Shown: positions 18,301 to 27,748 of the stretch, piece after piece
Layout of the letters: each line of letters opens with the position of its first letter
Position numbering within the stretch: position 1 is the stretch's first letter
From: Alphaproteobacteria bacterium
GTDB taxonomy: Bacteria > Pseudomonadota > Alphaproteobacteria > Rhizobiales > Aestuariivirgaceae
Direction: 5' to 3'
Assembly: GCA_028868695.1 (NCBI GenBank)
Contig: JAGWTZ010000005.1
Location: forward strand, 1 to 64,000
DNA length: 64,000 nucleotides
Program-made: the position numbers and the translations under genes
The notes under the pieces: generated by a model
Told to the model about the DNA's origin: nothing
The model's database searches: none
The model's input: the letters and a program-made list of their open reading frames with translations, nothing else

Positions 18301-18980
18301 CAGAGCCTGTCCAGCGGGAATTTGTAGATGCGGCTTTGGCCGATGAGCCAGGCCTGCGTTTCGCCGCGGGCGAACAGGCGCTGATAGGGCTCGGCAAAGA
18401 CGGACAAGGCACCAGTATAAGCGCCAAAGGCCGGCATGATCAGGCGGCGGCCATCGGCGATGAAACATTTGCCTGAAACCCGCCGGCCCCGCTGGGCCAC
18501 GGCGCAGCCAGGGTGCAGGTGCCCGGAGATTTCCGCTTCCTCCGCACGCAGGCGCTTCGGCTCATGCCGCAGGGTGAGCGGGCCGAGCAGCAGCTGCTCC
18601 ACCGCATGGCCGGCCAGCAGCTGCGGCGGCAGGGGATCATGGTTGCCGCAGATCCAGAAACATTCATGGCCTTCTGCTATTGCACTTAGCCGCGCCATCA
18701 GCGGTTCTTCCACGCGGGTTTCGCCTTCGGCGTCATGAAAGCTGTCGCCCAGGAAAATCAAGCGCTGAGGTGCGAAGCGTTTCACCACCGATTCCAAAAG
18801 GCTGATGGTGATGGCCGTGTCATAAGGCGGCACGCGGATGCCGCGGCGGGCCAGCGAGGTGCCCTGCTCCAAGTGCAGATCGGAAATGATGAGTGCGGCA
18901 AATTCCGGCACATGCAAAGCACCCGACATGTCGGGGCGCAGTTCCACCCCGGCCAGTTCAATGCGGTGGCGGTCAGGCAC
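18297..18980 (-). CDS. pdeM: Ligase-associated DNA damage response endonuclease PdeM
   Basis: A calcineurin-like metallophosphoesterase, about 227 residues. Metal-binding motifs are ISDLHLEQG, FLGDSFHD, ICGNHDP and GHLHPGC. In many proteobacteria this gene forms a DNA-repair cassette with a DEXH helicase, an exonuclease and an ATP-dependent ligase; here the helicase lies directly upstream. The start is uncertain: GTG 18980, eight bases after the helicase stop, gives minimal overlap but has no clear ribosome site. ATG 19049 follows a good AAGGTGAGG but overlaps the helicase by 62 bases. The ligase and exonuclease partners are not in the window. The 3' end overlaps podJ's stop by four bases. 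Confidence 0.85.
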   Translation of the reverse strand: MPDRHRIELAGVELRPDMSGALHVPEFAALIISDLHLEQGTSLARRGIRVPPYDTAITISLLESVVKRFAPQRLIFLGDSFHDAEGETRVEEPLMARLSAIAEGHECFWICGNHDPLPPQLLAGHAVEQLLLGPLTLRHEPKRLRAEEAEISGHLHPGCAVAQRGRRVSGKCFIADGRRLIMPAFGAYTGALSVFAEPYQRLFARGETQAWLIGQSRIYKFPLDRLC

Positions 18981-18987
18981 TGCTGAA

Positions 18988-21459
18988 TTAGGCAAGGCGG
19001 CTGGCCTCTCTTTCAAGGTCGGCCTCTGCTTCGGCGAGAAGGGAATCATCCGCCTCACCTTGCACAGTGACGCGGCCAATCTCAAGCAGCACGGGCACGG
19101 CCAGCGGTGAAACCCTGTCCAGCGCCTGATGCAGGATATGGCCCTTGATGCGCTTCAGCATGGCGCCGAGGCGCTCAACACTGATCAAGCCATCGGCGGC
19201 ATCCTCCCAGGCGGCGCGCAGCAGGATGTGATCCGGCTGGTGGGAACGCAGGGCATCGAAAATGAGATCGGTGTTCACCGTCACCTGCCGTGCGGTTTTC
19301 TCCTTGCCGGGAAAATTGCGCTCCACCAGCCCGGCAATGATCGCGCAATTGCGGAAGGCGGATTTCATCATGTTGCTTTCGGCCAGCCAGGCTTCGAGAT
19401 CATCGCCCAACATGTCTTCATCAAACAGCTTGGCCAGTGAAATGCGGCCTGTGGCGATCATGGCGGAGAGATCACTCACGCACCACACCACCAAGGCATA
19501 TTCGGAGGCCACAAAGCCCAGCGGCTTTGCGCCCCAGCGTTCCAGGCGCCTTGTCAGCAGCATGCCCAGCGTTTGCTGCGCCAGGCGCCCCTCAAACGGA
19601 TAACACACCATGTAGTGCTTCTCGGCGCGGGGGAAGGTTTCCACCAACATCTGGTCGGCGCGCGGCAGCACCGAGGCCCAGCTTTGCAAGGAGAGCCAAT
19701 CGCGCACCTGCGGCGGCAGGAATTGCCATTGCTGCTTGTTGGCAATGATCTCGCGCACGCGCTCGGCCAGATAGGTAGAGAGCGGGAACTTGCCGCCGGC
19801 ATAGGATGGAATGCGCGGCTCTTTCCCCGGCGCGCGGGTGGCCAGTGCGCCGAACTCATCCATGCCTTCAAAGCGCAGAACTTCGCCGCCGAACAGGAAC
19901 GTGTCTCCATAGGCCAGTTGCGAGAGGAAATATTCCTCCAACTCGCCAATCACCCGGCCGCCCATCACCATGCGCTTGCCGAGCTTCACCCGGATAGAAG
20001 CAAGCCGCACCTTCATCATCTCATTGGCGACGATGGTGCCCATGTTCATCTTGTAGCGCAGGGCAAGCTGCGGGTGGGCGAGGCGCCACATGCCTTGCGC
20101 GTCCTGCTTCAGCTTGGCGTAGCGCTCGTATGATTTCAGCGCGTAACCACCGGTGGCGACATAGTCCAAGGCCTGGTCGAAGCGTTCGCGCTTCAGCGTG
20201 CGGTAGGTGAAGGCGGATTTCACTTCGGCGAAAAGCCCATCCGCCAGGAATGGCCCGGCGCAGGCACAGGCGAGGATATGCTGGGCCAGCACATCAAGCT
20301 TGCGTGTCATGGGATATTCCGAGTCCTGCGCATTTTCCGCCGCCGCCTGTTTTGCGGCAGTGCATTCCAGCACCTCGAAGCGGTTGGAGGGCACGAGCAG
20401 CGCGTTGCTGGATTCATCCAGCCTGTGGTTGGCACGGCCGATGCGTTGCAAGAGGCGCGAGGAGCCCTTGGGCGCGCCCACATGCACAACGAGATCAACA
20501 TCGCCCCAATCGATGCCGAGATCCAGCGTTGAGGTGCAGACCACGGCTTTCAATGTGCCCGCGGCCATGGCGGCCTCCACCTTGCGGCGCTGGTTCACAT
20601 CAAGCGAGCCATGGTGAAGTGCGATGGGCAGGTGATCCTCATTAGCGTTCCACAATTCCTGGAACAGCAATTCGGCTTGGCTGCGTGTGTTGACGAAGAG
20701 CAACGTCATATTCGCGCGCTTGATGTCTTCATACACTTCCGGAATGGCATAGCGCGCGGAGTGGCCGCTCCATGGCACACGCTCCACCGAGTCGAGGATC
20801 TTGATGCTGGGCGGCGCCCCTGCCTTGCCCAGCACGAGCGGCACGGGTGGTGTGCCCACTTTCGCGAGCCAGGCGCGCAGGGCGTCGGGGTCCGCCACCG
20901 TGGCCGAGAGGCCAGTGAAACGTGCTGCGGGTGCGTGGGTTCTGAGCCGCGCGAGGGCGAGGGACAAGAGCACGCCGCGCTTTTGCGCGACGATGGAGTG
21001 AAGCTCATCGATGATCACGCATTTCAGGCTGCGCAAGAGATGCGCGGCATGCGGGTCGGCGATCAGCAGTGTCACCTGCTCGGGCGTGGTGATCAGGATG
21101 TCCGGGGGCTTTTCGCGCTGGCGCTTGCGCTTGGCGTGGGAGGTGTCGCCGGTTCGCGTCTCAATGGAGATGGGCAAGGCCATCTCGTCCACCGGCGCTT
21201 CAAGATTGCGGGCAATGTCCACCGCCAAGGCTTTCAGCGGTGAGATATAGAGTGTATGGATGCCATGGGTTTCGTGCGGCCCGGCGAGATCCACCAGCGT
21301 GGGCAGGAAGCCAGCCAGCGTCTTGCCGCCTCCGGTGGGCGAAATGAGCAAGGCGCTTTCGCCCTCAAGCCCCAGTTCCAGCATCTCCAGCTGATGCGGC
21401 CGCGCCTGCCAGCCCTTGCTGGCAAACCAGTCCGTGAATTTCTGCGGCAGGCGGCTCAT
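18988..21459 (-). CDS. Ligase-associated DNA damage response DEXH box helicase (Lhr-like)
   Basis: An 823-residue superfamily 2 helicase of the ligase-associated Lhr-like group. Walker A is ISPTGGGKTLAGFLPTLVD, the DEXH box is VIIDELHSIVAQKRG, then FTGLSATVADP (motif III), FVNTRSQAE (motif IV), STLDLGIDWGDVDLVVHVG (motif V) and QRIGRANHR (motif VI). A winged-helix and a C-terminal domain of unknown function follow. The ATG at 21459 (MSRLPQKFTDWFASKGWQAR) begins the conserved domain; residues encoded upstream run into the divergent MATE gene. It is transcribed with pdeM. Confidence 0.92.
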   Translation of the reverse strand: MSRLPQKFTDWFASKGWQARPHQLEMLELGLEGESALLISPTGGGKTLAGFLPTLVDLAGPHETHGIHTLYISPLKALAVDIARNLEAPVDEMALPISIETRTGDTSHAKRKRQREKPPDILITTPEQVTLLIADPHAAHLLRSLKCVIIDELHSIVAQKRGVLLSLALARLRTHAPAARFTGLSATVADPDALRAWLAKVGTPPVPLVLGKAGAPPSIKILDSVERVPWSGHSARYAIPEVYEDIKRANMTLLFVNTRSQAELLFQELWNANEDHLPIALHHGSLDVNQRRKVEAAMAAGTLKAVVCTSTLDLGIDWGDVDLVVHVGAPKGSSRLLQRIGRANHRLDESSNALLVPSNRFEVLECTAAKQAAAENAQDSEYPMTRKLDVLAQHILACACAGPFLADGLFAEVKSAFTYRTLKRERFDQALDYVATGGYALKSYERYAKLKQDAQGMWRLAHPQLALRYKMNMGTIVANEMMKVRLASIRVKLGKRMVMGGRVIGELEEYFLSQLAYGDTFLFGGEVLRFEGMDEFGALATRAPGKEPRIPSYAGGKFPLSTYLAERVREIIANKQQWQFLPPQVRDWLSLQSWASVLPRADQMLVETFPRAEKHYMVCYPFEGRLAQQTLGMLLTRRLERWGAKPLGFVASEYALVVWCVSDLSAMIATGRISLAKLFDEDMLGDDLEAWLAESNMMKSAFRNCAIIAGLVERNFPGKEKTARQVTVNTDLIFDALRSHQPDHILLRAAWEDAADGLISVERLGAMLKRIKGHILHQALDRVSPLAVPVLLEIGRVTVQGEADDSLLAEAEADLEREASRLA

Positions 21460-21507
21460 GTCAGCGCATAACTTGACGAATTTGCAAAACTTGCGCAACT
21501 CGGGCCC

Positions 21508-22821
21508 ATGCCTTCCGAGATCACCCATGGCACGCTGCTGAAAATCGCCGTGCCGATCATGCTGTCCAATGTCACCGAGCCGTTGATCGGCGTGGTCAAC
21601 ACCGCTGTGGTCGGGCAATTGCCCAACCCGGCGCTAATCGGCGGCGTTTCGGTGGGCGGCATGATTTTTGCCTTCCTGTTCTGGGGCTTTGGCTTCCTGC
21701 GGCTTTCCACCAGCGGGCTATCGGCGCAAGCCACCGGTGCCGGCGACAGCCAAGGCGTCACACTGGTTCTGGGCCGAAGCCTGGTGCTGGGGCTGGCCAT
21801 TGGCCTTGCGCTGCTGATATTGGCGCCGGTGACCGGGCCTTTTGCCATCGGGCTGATCGGCGGGTCTGACGCCGTGAAAGACGCCGCGCAAAGCTATTTC
21901 AACTGGCGCATCCTTGCAGCACCCGCAGCGCTGGCCAATTTCGCGCTGCTGGGCTGGTTTGTCGGGCAAGGGCGCAGCGTGCCGGCTTTTCTGGTGCAGT
22001 TCTTCCTCAACGCCACCAACATGGCGGTGAGCGCGGCCTTGGTTCTGGGCGCCCACAAAGGCATCGCCGGCGTGGGCATTGCCGCGGCCGTGGCGGAATA
22101 TGCGGGCCTTGGCTTTGGCCTACTGCTGGCGGCGCGGCGCGTGAACCGGCTCGGCGGCTGGCCGTCACTTTCGAGCCTTTTGAATTTCACCGCACTCAAG
22201 CCGCTGCTGGCCGCCAATGCCGACATCATGGTGCGCACGCTGTGCCTGCTCTTTGCCTTCGCCTGGTATACCTCGCGCGGGGCGCGCATGGGCGACACCA
22301 TCATCGCCGCCAACACCGTGCTCATGAACCTGTTTTATGTTTCGGCCTATCTGATCGACGGCTTTGCCTATGCGGCCGAGGCGCTGGTGGGCCAATCCAT
22401 CGGCGCGCGCGACAAGCTGCGCTATGCCCGGGCCCTGCGGCTCGGCACAGGCTGGGCGCTGGGCTTTGGCGGGCTGGCGGCGGTGGCCTTTTATGGCTTT
22501 GGGCCCAAGCTGATTGCGCTGATGAGCGTGGATGAGGGCGTGCGGGCGGCGGCGCAGGATTTTCTCGGCTGGGCCGCACTCACGCCGCTTCTGGGCGCGG
22601 CCTGCTTCCTGTTTGATGGCATCTTCACGGGCGCGCTGGCCACGCGGGAAATGCGCAACATGATGATGGCGGCGCTGGCTCTCTACCTGCCGCTTTCCAT
22701 GCTGCTGGAGCGCGGCTTCGGCAATCATGGGCTTTGGGCGGGCCTGTGCTTCTTCTTCCTGGCGCGCAGCCTGCTGTTTGCCTGGCGGCTGCCTGCGGTG
22801 CAGGCCCGGGCCTTCGCCTAG
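21508..22821 (+). CDS. MATE family efflux transporter (DinF-like)
   Basis: A 437-residue inner-membrane protein with about twelve hydrophobic segments in two halves, consistent with a cation-coupled multidrug/toxin exporter. The start MPSEITHGTLLKIAVPIMLS and VTEPLIGVVNTAVVGQL are typical of the DinF branch, as is GFGFLRLSTSGLSAQATGAG. In the C-terminal half, LIDGFAYAAEALVGQSIGA is the paired repeat of the family. The substrate is unknown. It is divergent from the helicase (48-base gap) and overlaps the convergent flavin reductase by four bases. Confidence 0.9.
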   Translation: MPSEITHGTLLKIAVPIMLSNVTEPLIGVVNTAVVGQLPNPALIGGVSVGGMIFAFLFWGFGFLRLSTSGLSAQATGAGDSQGVTLVLGRSLVLGLAIGLALLILAPVTGPFAIGLIGGSDAVKDAAQSYFNWRILAAPAALANFALLGWFVGQGRSVPAFLVQFFLNATNMAVSAALVLGAHKGIAGVGIAAAVAEYAGLGFGLLLAARRVNRLGGWPSLSSLLNFTALKPLLAANADIMVRTLCLLFAFAWYTSRGARMGDTIIAANTVLMNLFYVSAYLIDGFAYAAEALVGQSIGARDKLRYARALRLGTGWALGFGGLAAVAFYGFGPKLIALMSVDEGVRAAAQDFLGWAALTPLLGAACFLFDGIFTGALATREMRNMMMAALALYLPLSMLLERGFGNHGLWAGLCFFFLARSLLFAWRLPAVQARAFA

Positions 22822-23348
22822 GCGCGCAGCGCGGCACCAAGGCGCACCAGTGCCAAGCTGATCTGCGGCCCCCATTCCGGGTGCGCGGCAAGGCCCCGGC
22901 CAGTCACCTCCTGCTTGATGAGCGGAAGTGCAAGGGCAGCTTCTTCCAGACAGCGCCCTGACATGGTTTCGAGAACCAGGCGCAGGGAATTCTGGGCTTC
23001 GGCGGCGCGGGGCGAGGCATTCCATTGGGCAAAGGGCTTGTTGATGAAGGTTTCACCGCCCACCAGCCAATCCAGCGCATTCTTGAAGGCGCCGGGCAGG
23101 CCCCTGGCATATTCCGGGCAGGCGATGATCAGGCCATCGGCCACGCCCACATGATCGCGGAACTTCTGGACTTCCGGCGGCGGCAGGCCTTCAAGATCCG
23201 GCGTGAAATGCGGCAGGCCGGCCTGGCGGTTCCAGATTGAGAATTCCATGTCCGGCGGCGCGAGGATTTTGGCCGCCTGCAACAGCGCCAGATTGGTAGA
23301 GCCCACGCGCAGCGAGCCGCACAAAGCCAAGACCTTCACGCGGGGCAT
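22818..23348 (-). CDS. NADPH-dependent FMN reductase-like flavoprotein
   Basis: A 176-residue flavodoxin-fold protein of the NADPH-dependent FMN reductase family. The FMN phosphate loop is VLALCGSLRVGSTNLALLQA and the isoalloxazine-side segment is IIACPEYARGLPGAFKNALD. Such proteins reduce quinones, azo dyes or metals, or supply reduced flavin; this one cannot be narrowed further. Its ATG shares one base with the stop of the upstream helicase (TGATG), so translation is probably coupled. Confidence 0.88.
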   Translation of the reverse strand: MPRVKVLALCGSLRVGSTNLALLQAAKILAPPDMEFSIWNRQAGLPHFTPDLEGLPPPEVQKFRDHVGVADGLIIACPEYARGLPGAFKNALDWLVGGETFINKPFAQWNASPRAAEAQNSLRLVLETMSGRCLEEAALALPLIKQEVTGRGLAAHPEWGPQISLALVRLGAALRA

Positions 23349-26164
23349 CAGGCGATTCTCACTGGTTTGAGTTGGGACACAAGATCAATTGCCTCCACCA
23401 GGCCCACCCGGTCAACCCTTATGCCGGGCGGGAAGGCGGTGGTGAACCTTGTGGCGAGGCGCGGATCGAGGATCACAAATGCGCCGCGGTCACCCTCCTG
23501 CCTGATCAGGCGGCCAAAGGCCTGGCGCAGGCGCAGGCGCACCACCATGTCCTTGTAGGCATTGCCGCCAAAGGCTTCGGCGCGGGCGCGCTCCAAAATC
23601 GTCGGCGTGCCCCAGGGCACGCGGTCCATCACGATGAGGCGCAATGAGTCGCCCGGCACATCCACGCCATCGCGCACGGCATCAGTGCCCAAGAGGCAGG
23701 CATCACGCTCAGCGCGGAACATGTCAACCAGCGTGCCCGTGTCCATCGGGTCCACATGCTGGGCAAACAGGGCCAGGCCCTTCTTGGCCAGACCGGGGGC
23801 AAGGCGCTTGTGCACGGCGCGCAGGCGGGCGATGGCGGTGAACAGGCCCAGCGCACCGCCGCCGCTGGCCAGGAACAGCTCGCGGTAAGCCGCCGCGATC
23901 TGGTCCATGTCTTCCCTGTTCACATCAGTGACGACGATGACGCGGGCGATGTCCGGATAGGCAAAGGGCGAGTCATAGGACACGCGCTTCACGGGATAAG
24001 GCAGATGGATCACGCCAGTGCGGGCCTCGGCATTGCTCCAATCATCGGGAATGTCGGGCGGGCGGTCTTTCAGCGTGGCCGAGGTGATGATGATGCCATC
24101 AGCCTGGCGCAGCACAGCATTGGCCAGCGGCACGGAAGGATCAATCCAATGCGAGTGGAAGCCCACATCATGCTCGCGGCCATAGACCTGCTCCACCGCG
24201 AACCAGTCAATGAACAGCGGGTTCAATTCCCCCTGCAGCTGCTTGAGCATGGAGACCCAGCCGCCCACCATCAATTCGCCGCGGCGTTTCAGGCCACGGG
24301 CAATGGCCTCAATGCGGCCACGGTCGGCGGTCTGCAATTCCGAGGCTTCATCGTCCAGCTTCTTGAGCAGCAGATTGGCCAGCGCACTCATCGGCTTTTG
24401 CAGGCTTGCAAGATGATCGGCGAGATCGTCGATGGCGGCTGGCAGGCCAGAGACCAGCGGCAGGCAATCGGTTTCCAGCGAATTGGAATTGGAGGCCTCG
24501 GAGCGGGCAAGAACCTGCTGGCGCACCAGTGTCAAAAACTCCTCGGCCGAGCCTTCCGGATGGCCGGATTGGATGCGGCGTGTCCAGCCCGGCCCCGGCA
24601 AAGCGGCAGCGGCGCGCAGCACCTGCTGCACCAGCTTCTCGGCATTCTCCTCATCGGCCAGCAGGTCGCCCATGCGCTCCTGAAGGCCACGGCCACGGCG
24701 GCGCTCGGCTTCCGGCCCGCGCAGCCAGCGGCGCAGCTCGGCAGCTTCCAATGCCGTGAGATGGCCGGAGAAGGCGCTGTCGGCGGCATCAAACAAATGA
24801 TGGCCTTCATCAAACACGATGCGGCGCAGGCCGCCGGGTGTTTCGCTCTCCTCCTCGGTCTTGGCCACGCCGATGGCATGGTCAATCGCCGCCTGATGCA
24901 GCACCAGCGCATGGTTGGCGATCACCACATCGGCCTTGCGCCCGGCACGCACCGACTTTTCAATGAAGCAGCGCTTGAAATGCGGGCAGGCGGCATAGAT
25001 GCATTCGCCGCGCCTGTCGGTCAGGCCCAATGAGGCAGGCGTTGGATTGCGGGTCTCGCCGTCAAGATTGGTTTCGGAAAACAGCGGCATCAGCCAGTTG
25101 GGAAAATCGCCGCCGACAATGTCACCATCGCGCGAAAAGCGCGCCCAGCGGGCAATCAGCGTGGCCAGCAAAGCCGAGCGCGCATTGGCCGCCGTGAGAC
25201 GCCCAAAGACTTCCTGCATGTTGAGCAGGCAGGCATAGTTCTCGCGGCCCTTGCGGATCACGATCTGGCTCTTGCGCTCGGCCGGGTCGGGCACGATGCG
25301 CGATGTTTCCTGATCCAGTTGGCGCTGCAGGTTCTTGGTATAGGTTGATATCCACACCGGGGCGTTGTTCTTGCGCGCCCAGAGGTAAGACGGCGAGAGA
25401 TAGCCCAGCGTCTTGCCCAGGCCGGTGCCTGCCTCGGCGAGGAGAATGTTGTTGATCTCCTTCCTTTCGCGTGGCGCGAAGGCCTGCGTGGCGGTGGCGG
25501 CATAATCCTGCTGGCTGGCGCGCGCTTCCGCGCCACGCCCGAGAATGCGGGCCAGGAAGGTTTTGGCCTCGTCGCCGGAAACCGGGTTCTGCGTGCCTTG
25601 CGGGCGGCTGCCTTCATCCTCCCATTCTTCCAGCCTGTCCCAGACATTGAGGCCTGTCGCAAATTGCGCCATCTCAAGCTTGGGGTTGGCCTGCATCAGC
25701 GCGCCCAGCACCGGCCTTGCCCAGGGCCAGTTGGCGCGGGCGAGAAAATGCGCCGCTTCCGCCGCTTCGCGCAGGAAGGGATAGTGCTTGGAGGTCAGCC
25801 GCTGCAGCAGGTCCTCAGCCACGGCGCGCAGGGTCTCGCCCTCGCTGTCCGCCTCGGCCAGCGCCAGCGAACGGGCAAGGCCGCGCGGCGTTGGCGTTGC
25901 GGGCCTTGCCGGGCAGACGAAGGCGAACAGCTCGGCCACATCGAAGTGCTTCTGCTCGCGCGCCGCGCGGGTGAGAGAGCGCGGGGCGGCGGCCTGTTGG
26001 GCCAGCCGCTCGATGAAGAAGGCGGAATGGCAGATCAGATGCGGGGCCGCCCCCAGCCGCGCCAGGGCCGAGGCCGCGCCCAAGGCCTCGCCCGCCAGCA
26101 CGGCGCCGGCGGGGCTGGGCACGGCAGGGCCGGGCAAATGGGCGGGGTAATCCGTCAGACTCAT
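23348..26164 (-). CDS. ATP-dependent DNA helicase, DinG/XPD family
   Basis: A 938-residue superfamily 2 helicase. Walker A is LLAEAGTGLGKTLGYLSPSY and the DEAH-like box is RRIVFDEGHHLFDAAD. Between them the Cys residues of YACLLNM and of GECIYAACPHFKRC can bind a 4Fe-4S cluster as in DinG/XPD. C-terminal motifs include ITSATLKD, LLGTDAVRDGVDVPGD and RLRQAFGRLIRQEGDRG. The N-terminal 250 residues, Ala/Arg-rich, precede the motor and look specific to the alphaproteobacterial group. The ATG at 26164 (MSLTDYPAHLPGP) is preferred to one further upstream that would run into the divergent gene's leader. A function in DNA repair or R-loop removal is inferred from the family. Confidence 0.9.
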   Translation of the reverse strand: MSLTDYPAHLPGPAVPSPAGAVLAGEALGAASALARLGAAPHLICHSAFFIERLAQQAAAPRSLTRAAREQKHFDVAELFAFVCPARPATPTPRGLARSLALAEADSEGETLRAVAEDLLQRLTSKHYPFLREAAEAAHFLARANWPWARPVLGALMQANPKLEMAQFATGLNVWDRLEEWEDEGSRPQGTQNPVSGDEAKTFLARILGRGAEARASQQDYAATATQAFAPRERKEINNILLAEAGTGLGKTLGYLSPSYLWARKNNAPVWISTYTKNLQRQLDQETSRIVPDPAERKSQIVIRKGRENYACLLNMQEVFGRLTAANARSALLATLIARWARFSRDGDIVGGDFPNWLMPLFSETNLDGETRNPTPASLGLTDRRGECIYAACPHFKRCFIEKSVRAGRKADVVIANHALVLHQAAIDHAIGVAKTEEESETPGGLRRIVFDEGHHLFDAADSAFSGHLTALEAAELRRWLRGPEAERRRGRGLQERMGDLLADEENAEKLVQQVLRAAAALPGPGWTRRIQSGHPEGSAEEFLTLVRQQVLARSEASNSNSLETDCLPLVSGLPAAIDDLADHLASLQKPMSALANLLLKKLDDEASELQTADRGRIEAIARGLKRRGELMVGGWVSMLKQLQGELNPLFIDWFAVEQVYGREHDVGFHSHWIDPSVPLANAVLRQADGIIITSATLKDRPPDIPDDWSNAEARTGVIHLPYPVKRVSYDSPFAYPDIARVIVVTDVNREDMDQIAAAYRELFLASGGGALGLFTAIARLRAVHKRLAPGLAKKGLALFAQHVDPMDTGTLVDMFRAERDACLLGTDAVRDGVDVPGDSLRLIVMDRVPWGTPTILERARAEAFGGNAYKDMVVRLRLRQAFGRLIRQEGDRGAFVILDPRLATRFTTAFPPGIRVDRVGLVEAIDLVSQLKPVRIA

Positions 26165-26321
26165 GAAGCCGCCGTTGTAACCCAGAACATATGGAAAACA
26201 ACAGTGCCAAAGCCGCAGCCGCGCCCCAGCCATGCCGGAGAAACGCAGCTCATGTCACGGCCTTGCCGCAATTCGTCCCCCAGATTGCGCGGGCGAACTG
26301 GTCCCGCGCAAGGAGGCGGAA

Positions 26322-27164
26322 ATGGAACAAAGATTCATTCAGCTGTTTGATGTCTACACCCATGGCGGCGTGAGCCGGCGTGATTTTCTCGACCGCCTCA
26401 GGACCATGGCGGGTGCCGCCGCCCTGCCCGGCGTGCTGGCGATTCTCGAAAACAATTATGCCCAGGCTGAGACGGTGGCGGCGGATGACCCGCGCCTGAC
26501 CGCGGCAGATGTTGAAATTGCCCCCGGCATCAAGGGCTATCTGGCTTCGCCCAAGACTGCGGCGGGCAAGCTGGGCGCTGTCATGGTGATCCATGAGAAC
26601 CGTGGCCTCAACCCGCATATCCGGGACATCACCCGCCGCCTGGCGCTGGAGGGCTTCCTGGCCTTCGGCACGGATTACCTGAGCGCCCTTGGCGGCACGC
26701 CCGCCGATGAAGACAAGGCGCGCGACATGATCGGCACGCTGAAGCCCGAAGACATCACCACCACATCCCTGGCGGTGCGCGCCGCGCTGGCCGCCAAGGG
26801 CAATGGCAAGGTGGGGGCGGTGGGCTTCTGCTGGGGCGGCGGCTTTGTCAATGCGCTGGCCGTGGCCGATGCGGGCTTGAGTGCCGGCGTCGCCTATTAC
26901 GGCCTGCAGCCGCCAGCCGCCGATGTGGCCAAGATCAAGGCGCCCCTGCTGCTCCACTATGCCGGGCTGGATGACCGGGTGAATGCCGGCATCAAGGATT
27001 TCGAGGCGGCACTGAAGGCGGCGGGCAAGACTTATGAAATCCACGTCTATGACGGCGTGAACCATGCCTTCAACAATGACACCAACAGCGCCCGCTATGA
27101 CAAGTCCGCCGCCGATCTCGCATGGGGCCGCACGGTGGCATGGCTGAAGAAATATCTGGAGTGA
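26322..27164 (+). CDS. Dienelactone hydrolase family protein, possibly Tat-exported
   Basis: A 280-residue alpha/beta hydrolase of the dienelactone hydrolase (carboxymethylenebutenolidase) family. The nucleophile motif is GFCWGGGF with Cys near residue 170, the Asp fits YAGLDDRVN and the His fits VNHAFNND. The N-terminus carries GVSRRDFLDRLRTMAGAAAL, which resembles a twin-arginine signal, so periplasmic location is possible; that is inference. The ATG at 26322 is directly preceded by AAGGAGG. It is divergent from the DinG-like helicase across 157 bases in which I see no other gene. Confidence 0.86.
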   Translation: MEQRFIQLFDVYTHGGVSRRDFLDRLRTMAGAAALPGVLAILENNYAQAETVAADDPRLTAADVEIAPGIKGYLASPKTAAGKLGAVMVIHENRGLNPHIRDITRRLALEGFLAFGTDYLSALGGTPADEDKARDMIGTLKPEDITTTSLAVRAALAAKGNGKVGAVGFCWGGGFVNALAVADAGLSAGVAYYGLQPPAADVAKIKAPLLLHYAGLDDRVNAGIKDFEAALKAAGKTYEIHVYDGVNHAFNNDTNSARYDKSAADLAWGRTVAWLKKYLE

Positions 27165-27177
27165 GAACTACTGCTAA

Positions 27178-27600
27178 TTAGCGATGTTTACTGCGATTCA
27201 ATCTGGGCAGATGTTTGCCTATCAATAGGCTTTCTTCGTCCAAGTACGCTGGAAAGTTTCCTACCGCTGTGGTGACCATTGTTCCTTGTCTAGCGTAGAT
27301 GGTACCAAATCCGGCCTTGTCCAGAATGTTTTCCCACTCCTTTGCTTCTGAATCGGATGTGGATGACTTCTTGCCATTCAATGCATTTGTGACGTCCCGC
27401 TGCCAACTCCTAAAGCGCTTCCCTAGTTTTCCTTTGCTCGATCCAATCCTTACGATTTCATCCCCAACGAGGAATGCATAGATGCATTTCTCCAATTGAA
27501 GCACTTCGTCTTTGAACACTGCAATCTCAAACTTTCGATTGACGATACGGACAGTTGCTACAGGGGAGAGTCCGTAGGCGAATAAGGTGTGCTCCGTCAT
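27178..27600 (-). CDS. GIY-YIG nuclease-like orphan protein, lower GC
   Basis: About 140 residues. The stretch KCIYAFLVGDEIVRIGSSKG followed by KLGKRFRSWQRDV resembles the start of a GIY-YIG nuclease domain (IYxF...RIG...LxxR), but the catalytic Glu and Asn are not obvious, so the assignment is tentative. Base composition (near 45-48% G+C by eye) is clearly below that of the neighbours, which suggests transfer. Start choice: ATG 27600 is preceded by AGAAGGA, whereas in-frame ATGs at 27627 and 27660 have no ribosome site. It lies between two unrelated plus-strand genes on the opposite strand. Confidence 0.55.
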   Translation of the reverse strand: MTEHTLFAYGLSPVATVRIVNRKFEIAVFKDEVLQLEKCIYAFLVGDEIVRIGSSKGKLGKRFRSWQRDVTNALNGKKSSTSDSEAKEWENILDKAGFGTIYARQGTMVTTAVGNFPAYLDEESLLIGKHLPRLNRSKHR

Positions 27601-27748
27601 TGGTCGAAAATCCTTCTGCAAAGCCATCTTGCGAATGCGGCTGACATATTGGTAGATCATAAGTAGGTGAAGTTGACCAGATCAATACACCTCTCTAAAG
27701 GAGGCGCGGCTGTGTTTTCGCAGCTTTTTCACTGTTCAGGAATGCCAG

